In this document: positions 62,276-64,000 of the stretch, in pieces
Layout of the letters: the number at the start of each line of letters is the position of its first letter
Position numbering within the stretch: the stretch's first letter is position 1
Source: Hydra vulgaris
Lineage: Eukaryota > Cnidaria > Hydrozoa > Anthoathecata > Hydridae
Assembly: GCF_038396675.1 (NCBI RefSeq)
Contig: NC_088933.1
Span: forward strand, 13,065,001-13,129,000
DNA length: 64,000 nucleotides
Reading direction: 5' to 3'
Made by a program: the position numbers and the translations under genes
Notes under the pieces: generated by a model
What the model was told of the DNA's origin: nothing
What the model saw: the letters and a program-made list of their open reading frames with translations, nothing else
Databases searched by the model: none

Positions 62276-62580
62276 TAGTCTTTGAAATTTAAAATTTTTC
62301 AATGAATTTAATTTACGTTGAGAAAAGTAAAAAAAAATATTTTATCAACTTGTTTGCTCCCACGTTGGGGGTAGTTGTGGCCAAAATTTTAGGGCTGTTT
62401 TGTTCTCAGACTTCAATCACCGCAACTTTTTGCCTAGTATCCTTATTTGACATAAGTATAAACATGCAAATGTTTGGAGTTTGCTCCATGTTTGGAAGGT
62501 AGCTATCTTAAACAACAAAAAAATGCTAAATCCACCGATAAATATATATTCTATTAAAAATATATATATATATTTTATAG

Positions 62581-62797
62581 AATTTCAAGACATTCATGTT
62601 ATGATTTTTATCGGTTTTGGTTTTTTGATGACTTTTTTGAAAAAGTATGGCTATGGAGCTCTTTCATACAACTTACTCTTAGCCGCAGCCACAATTCAAT
62701 GGGCAACACTTATAAATGCATGGATAAAACAACGGATGCAAAAAAATACCAATCATTTTGAAGGCAATCCAACTAAAATTAAAGTTGGAGTGACAGA
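62581..62797 (+). CDS. Rh-family ammonium transporter, exon 2 (gene continues past the window)
   Basis: Encodes [20 protein letters not shown], then [20 protein letters not shown] and further to KIKVGVT. FQD.HVM.F.GFGFLM.FL is diagnostic of Rh proteins and covers transmembrane helices 2-3. Acceptor TTTATAG and donor GTGAGC; 2 + 71x3 + 2 nt. I found no third exon before the window ends, so the gene is partial here. Confidence 0.92.
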
Positions 62798-63465
62798 GTG
62801 AGCTGTCCTTTTTTTGCTTCTTTTTTTAATTGTTATTATTTTAATTGTTATTACTGTTATTAAAACTGTTGTTAATGTATGTCATTATTATTTTTATTAT
62901 AATTATTTTTATTATTATTATTAAGAGATTGAATCTCAAAATTATGCAAATTATGCACCAAGAAATGTAAACTATTAGTGTAAAACGTTTTCGAGGTTTG
63001 AGGTTTTGGGTCAAGCTGACCCGAAACTTCAAACCAAAAAAAAAAGCAAAACAAAAAAAAACTTAGCAACCTTTAAAATCTTCAACCGGTATCATTCTCA
63101 TCTCTCTTTAACAACAAATCTAATGAAAGAAATAATGATCGACATCTTTCTCTAAATTAGGTAGCACATGAGCCGAAGCAAAGACATAAGCAGAAAAAAT
63201 TGAGCAAAAAAAATCGAATGTAATAGTGTTGGGACTGGAGGTCTCAGATAAATATGACACAAATAAACAGGCAGCGAAGAGCTTCTTTAGAGCAGTTGGT
63301 TTAAATACCATTGGTATCTGAGAATCAGAGGTTTTAATTACAAAACACAACACAGAACTCCAAAAAACCAAGCTCATGGAGGTCACAGTCAAAAACTTCG
63401 AATTACATGCCCTGGTCTTGTCGAAAGCCAGGCATCATTTCGTTATTAACTTGTACATATATAAC
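62798..63465. other. Rh gene intron 2, AT-rich
   Basis: ATTATT-rich tract (62820-62925), then a more balanced stretch with a 90-codon minus-strand open frame (63392-63120) that has no recognised domain and lies next to the LINE scrap. Confidence 0.45.
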
Positions 63466-63690
63466 ATATATTTATATAGACCTTTCAAAAGCGTACCGCA
63501 CGAAAGAATTTCATATAAACTGAAGGCCTATGGCATCGTGGTTAATTGCATAACTAGATAAAAAATTAGTTGACCAATAGAAAATAACGTGTCAAAATAG
63601 CGGAGTACCTTAGGGTTCAGTTTTAAAACCGCTCCTTTTTTTTGCTCTACATCAACAATTTACTGGACAACAATGATAGATATCAAAGAT
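63466..63690 (+). pseudogene. LINE reverse transcriptase fragment
   Basis: IDLSKAY, VPHERISYKLKAYGI, IKN.LTNRK.RVKI and a GSVLKPLLFF/LLYINNLLDNN block appear in RT order but in shifting frames. The upstream 63100-63460 region is unrecognised. Confidence 0.8.
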
Positions 63691-64000
63691 ATAGATATAT
63701 CGAAGAATATACCTATATCTAATAGAAAAGAAGATTTATTGAAGATATATCTTCTATTCTAAATGTAATAATATAACATTGTATAAATATAGAAATAAAA
63801 TAGAAGATATATCAGAGATATTGCTGAGTTAAATGATATAAAAGAAAAAAACTTAATTCAGAAAAGTTACAGAAGGTGAGCTAAATAATATAAATAAATA
63901 AAAAATACTTCAATCAGAAAAGCTGCATTCAAATATGGAATTCCATTCTCAACTCTAATTGATCGCAAGAGCAACAACAATTCCTGCTTCAAGGGATCAG
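63691..64000. other. AT-rich end of window
   Basis: Copies of ATAGAAGATATATC-type sequence; nothing else recognised. Confidence 0.5.

Noticed and set aside
63120-63392. 90-codon minus-strand open frame near the Rh gene
   Set aside because: No domain recognised; it lies next to a LINE fragment and is probably non-coding.

Overview
This is AT-rich animal DNA with large introns, GT-AG splice sites, dense microsatellites and many decayed transposons. The codon bias, the repeat families and the mix of Tc1, hAT, Transib, Gypsy and LINE remnants suggest a cnidarian, most likely Hydra; this is inference, because no marker gene settles the species. Nothing bacterial and no CRISPR array was seen. Two host genes are supported. 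(1) A complete HECTD3-type E3 ubiquitin ligase lies on the minus strand from 42138 down to 8489. I assembled it from 21 exons. All splice phases agree, and the exons sum to 2589 nt, i.e. 862 codons plus a stop, very close to the length of vertebrate HECTD3. It has an N-terminal region, a DOC/APC10-like domain and a C-terminal HECT domain with its active-site cysteine. (2) The first two coding exons of an Rh-type ammonium transporter lie on the plus strand (59103-59241 and 62581-62797); the gene runs off the right edge. Layout: 1-8.4 kb is intergenic with a long palindrome, a (TA)n tract and a broken repeat-family gene on the minus strand (2456-4560). 8.5-42.1 kb is HECTD3; its introns hold a near-intact Tc1 element (23035-24689), a decayed second Tc1/mariner, a MITE, a LINE remnant, an inverted pair of repeat-family pseudogenes (16.9-21.1 kb), a Ty3/Gypsy pol remnant in the 7-kb intron 1, and four copies of a tRNA-like SINE candidate. 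42.7-46.0 kb is a cluster of palindromes and (TA)n tracts next to a 1.7-kb hAT-like element with an 8-bp target duplication. 46.1-47.9 kb holds another broken repeat-family gene. 48298-54220 is a 5.9-kb Transib/RAG1-like DNA transposon. 54.2-59 kb and 59.2-62.6 kb are AT-rich with LINE and hAT scraps and microsatellites; 63.4-63.7 kb is a LINE fragment. The most interesting system is the Transib element. Both ends begin with CACAGTG, the same heptamer as V(D)J recombination signals, and it is flanked by identical 5-bp duplications (GACTG). A conserved TGGTGRACAAAA block sits 11 bp further from the heptamer at one end than at the other. Inside is a broken RAG1/Transib-type transposase gene, itself split at its C-terminal acidic motif by a 655-bp hAT-like element with a perfect 8-bp duplication.
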